From assembly GCA_963169105.1 (NCBI GenBank), contig OY720643.1, positions 99,638,697-99,702,696 of the forward strand: 64,000 nt of DNA, written 5' to 3'. This stretch comes from Ceriagrion tenellum (lineage: Eukaryota > Arthropoda > Insecta > Odonata > Coenagrionidae). Each line of letters begins with the position of its first letter. Within the stretch, counting starts at the first letter, position 1. A program made the position numbers and the translations under genes. This document shows, one piece after another, positions 60,691 to 64,000 of the stretch. The notes beneath the pieces are model-generated. The model saw only the letters and a program-made list of their open reading frames with translations. It ran no database searches and was not told where the DNA came from.

Positions 60691-62729
60691 CCTGTTAGCT
60701 TAATCTCCTTCAACCTACAAAGCTACAATATTAATAACATGTGACTAATACGAACACAAGAAAGGAGAATCAAACTTCGGTTAAATACTTTTATATATTT
60801 CATAAAAGGTGGGTATAGAGAGTCAGAAACACAAGCAATGAAAATTTCAGTAATCCTTCGATTTACGACCATAAATAGTACATCTATCGCATCATCACCT
60901 TTAAAAATGACTTAACGGTGATGATTTAACAACTGGTAAGAAAAACAAGGGATAATATACCTAAGGTTGAGATAGTTCACCAGCAAAATGAATTTCATGT
61001 ATTTTAGTTTTTACATTTAATTTTTCTGAATAAAATATTTTTTTCTGTTTTTATTGTACTTTTACCAAATTTGTTATTTGCGAACTGTCACGGTTTTCGG
61101 TGCGTAAAGCAATTTTCCAAGCTACAGCAATAGTTATACGATAATTAAATAAAACATAAATAAGAAATATAGGATTATTCTGTCACTGAACAGAGAAAAA
61201 TCTTTTTCTACAACAAATATCCCACAAAATGTTCTGATACGTTCAAATCGCTGTTATCTTCGCAAGCAAATGGTTAGTTTCAAACTTACGAGAGAAACCA
61301 TTACGAGCCTCAAATGCGAGCCTAAGGAAAGAATATATTTAAAATATTTAAGACATTGCAACTATCAATTTTGTTATTCTATGAATATTAATTAAGCGCC
61401 AAATATACTGCCAGCTCTAAGTATTTGAGAGGTCGAAGAAGGATCTTCCACGAATGCTGGGTCAAAGTGTATTCTCCTGGGACTATGGAAAGAAATAAAG
61501 CAGGTTCCACAAGGTATTATAATTGGAAAGTTTGAGATAAAGGCTATTACTCCTCTGAAGCCCACCGCTGATTTTTTTTTGGATAAAAGTTTGATTTTCA
61601 TTGGATAAATAAATATGGAATAACAATTACGCATGGCTCATTTCAGTACTGATAAACGAAACTATAATATACGTTCAAATAGTAAATTGAAACAACAAAG
61701 GGTTTCCAAGCAAATATATAAGAACAAATCAGTAACTGCTCCAAAAATGAAGCACAGTATAGTGAATGTTGAAAGCTAAGTACTCGTACGAGCAATAAGA
61801 CGACTTATATAAACCCGAGGACTTTGGGAAGAGGTAGTGGGGTATACCAAGAATGGCATACCTTCACAGGGGAAGAAGAAGGAAGGGAAATTGGGTAAGG
61901 ATTTACAGTGGAAAAGGACGGGAGTTGTATAAAAGCAATAACGATCTCAAACGACAAAAGGGAAGAAGGAGAATTGAAAGAAATTAGGAAAGACCTAACG
62001 TCTGGAAAATTGATACTTACCAGATCTATAGTAATAAGATAACATAGAAAATGTGAGAAATATGATAAGAACTATAATAAAAACCACCTTCCATCAGTAG
62101 ATCACGTAGTTATAACGACATAGATCACGAAGTTATAACGACATGAAAAAGTATCACATTAAGATAACAAGAAATACGGCAAAAATATGTTTTGTCACCG
62201 CAGTGTTGATAATTTTTCATGAATGATATCCATTTACCCCATAGCGTCACAAGTAAAGGTTGTTTCCTATAATCTAATGGATTTATTACACGCCGGAGAA
62301 CACAGTTGTAGAAGAAAAAGAAGGGTTTCGAGTCATATGTAACAAATCAAATAAGAATAATGGTGAACAATAAAAGTAACTACATGAGTAATTTAATAGA
62401 GATGCGTTCGCGAAGGTTCGAAAGTTTCAATCACTTCAAGGGCATGTCAACCTTCGACTCAAAGAAATTTTTCCTAACTTGGTAAACCTAAAACTTCCAA
62501 AGGATCCAAAATCAATATCAAGCACACGGAGTAAGGTCGGGCCCACCTCCATTTTTTTCCTTTCAAAATGGTACACAATTGTAATATATGAGAAAGTACG
62601 TGATCCAGGAAAGTAGAAAATTATGCTCATAACAGAAATAAGAAGGCAGTAAAGGCTTGAGGGCAAACTGCAACTGACTTCGATAACGCTAATAAGTTGA
62701 AAAAAGGGAAGAATATTCATAAAATAATA
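60691..62729. other. Non-coding stretch with a purine-rich segment
   Basis: AT-rich. The plus strand is purine-rich at 61810-62000 and reads as a Gly/Lys/Arg-rich frame, broken by stops. No recognised gene. Confidence 0.4.
62098..62143. repeat. Two tandem 23-bp units
   Basis: TAGATCACG(T/A)AGTTATAACG ACA is repeated twice back to back (62098-62120 and 62121-62143) with one substitution. Confidence 0.9.
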
Positions 62730-62792
62730 CCATGCAAGCCACCTGAAAGGTGAGTGACAGGGAAGGAAAATACAACTTTCACTAACATTCAC
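62730..62792 (-). repeat. LINE/SINE 3'-end module, second isolated copy
   Basis: On the minus strand this carries GTTAGTGAAAGTT, then a CTGTCACTCACC-like word and AGGTGGCTTGCATGG. It parallels the module at 1636-1723 (same order of blocks) and the LINE end at 28994-29035. Confidence 0.5.
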
Positions 62793-64000
62793 TGCATTTT
62801 TGATACGCTACCAGTACTACAGATCTATTTGTATTAATGTGCGCTGCAATTACGTGATCGAGATAAAAGAGTCATGAAGTAAACATTCAAACCGTGGTGC
62901 TAATACTACGATATGGAATTCGAAAAGGGGATCATGGGGCAAATCAACTAATCATCTCCACGACTTGCCAACTAATTTACTTCAAAATCTAATTGGCGGC
63001 TATTATTCTCACTTATCGATCACAGAAAAACGAAATTTTAAATTTGTCTGCTTCGTAGTTTATTTCCCTAATTTTATTCTTATGACATGATATGCCATAG
63101 TATATTGGAGTTTCTAAGATATAAATAACTTGGTCAAAAAATACACGTAAAAGATTGTCTAATTTTTAATCGATGGCCAAAAAGCGATTTCTATCGCATA
63201 TGTGGCAAAAATTCATAACGATAATATCATAACAGCCTTTTTTGTAGTATCTTGCCAATCTTCCCCGCAAATTTTCCAACTCGATATTTAAGCCTACCTC
63301 ATGATTCCAAATTTTGGCAACATATTCCAAGTTGAGTCTAACACGGGAGATGTGTACGATTTCTCAAACTTCATCGTCTCACTTTCCACGTGCTAATTTA
63401 ACAAATCCAAATTTAAGAAACAGAATTAACGTAGAAGTGGGAGGCTTCGGTGAATTTAGATTAGATACAATAGCGAAGGAAAATCTAAAATATGCTAGTT
63501 GGAAAATAATTTCACGAAGTATAGGTGTTTGAAAAAAATACAAATTCCAGCGGACGGAGAAATTTAAAGTCATACTGGTTTATGGCTCTCGTGAATATAG
63601 CTCATTAAATTTTAATCAAATGTAACACTTCCTTATCAACCGCAATGCATTACAATATTTCACATGTAATTAGTAAGATTTCAGTTAGGAGTATCTCACG
63701 TTCCTACTTGGAGTTAAATAGTACCTAGAATGTAAGAGATAAAATGGCAGTTAGTAAAGTTAAAATTACTAGACAAATTGACTGTAAACCCAGGCAACAC
63801 ACACAACCCAACTTGGCAATTTATTTTTCAAATACCGTATCGAATGTAGCCACAATACAATTAAGAATAATTTTACGTGCTACTATTGGAGACACATGTA
63901 CTTAACTACATTCATAAAGAAATCCTTACCCTTGACATTATGCGTACACTCTCATTAATCTATGATTTTGATGTTTACCATACCGAAAATTGCATTCGTA
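62793..64000. other. Non-coding stretch to the window edge
   Basis: AT-rich, with short overlapping open frames near 63314-63573 that have no recognisable content. No gene called. Confidence 0.5.

Overview
This window looks like nuclear DNA of an arthropod, most likely an insect with long introns. It is AT-rich, has no bacterial-style gene packing, contains exons with GT/AG borders, and is littered with decayed LINE retrotransposons, a tRNA-type SINE and terminal-inverted-repeat/foldback elements. The sequence does not allow a species call.

The only host gene I can recognise is on the minus strand between about 6.7 and 19.2 kb. Four exons, read from high to low coordinate, encode: the first part of an Ig domain (19054-19224); the end of that Ig domain plus a hormone-receptor (HRM) domain (14633-15079); a helical segment with a long polyproline insert (8641-9012); and a beta-rich segment typical of the GAIN domain (6714-6960). 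The Ig-HRM-GAIN order and the 'CP...WPRT...G..A...C' signature point to an adhesion GPCR of subfamily A (ADGRA2/ADGRA3; the Drosophila member is remoulade). The leucine-rich repeats, GPS and 7TM exons were not found. The 7TM end should lie beyond the left edge; the 5' end lies somewhere to the right, in the window or beyond it.

The remainder is introns or intergenic DNA. From left to right it holds: an internally deleted LINE (1.97-3.13 kb); a large foldback (15.2-16.7 kb) inside the receptor gene; a 5'-truncated LINE flanked by about 200-bp direct repeats (19.7-22.3 kb); a full-length but decayed 3.2-kb RTE-like LINE with a 12-bp target-site duplication (23.5-26.75 kb); a second foldback beside an (AT)n tract (27.5-28.2 kb); jockey/CR1-like LINE pieces (13.8, 28.2-29.05, 39.2-40.1 kb); a permuted direct repeat (30.9-32.3 kb); a SINE with target-site duplication (33.7-34.0 kb); another RTE-like LINE tail (44.66-45.5 kb); and a 674-bp element with CAGGGTGGC inverted ends (58.87-59.54 kb). 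From 45.5 kb to the right edge there is no recognisable gene, only some GC-richer islands and a possible regulatory block near 60-60.7 kb.

There is no operon-like or defence-like system here. The most unusual items are the 630-bp-arm foldback within a receptor intron, the roughly 200-bp flanking duplication around a LINE, and the receptor's two large low-complexity insertions.
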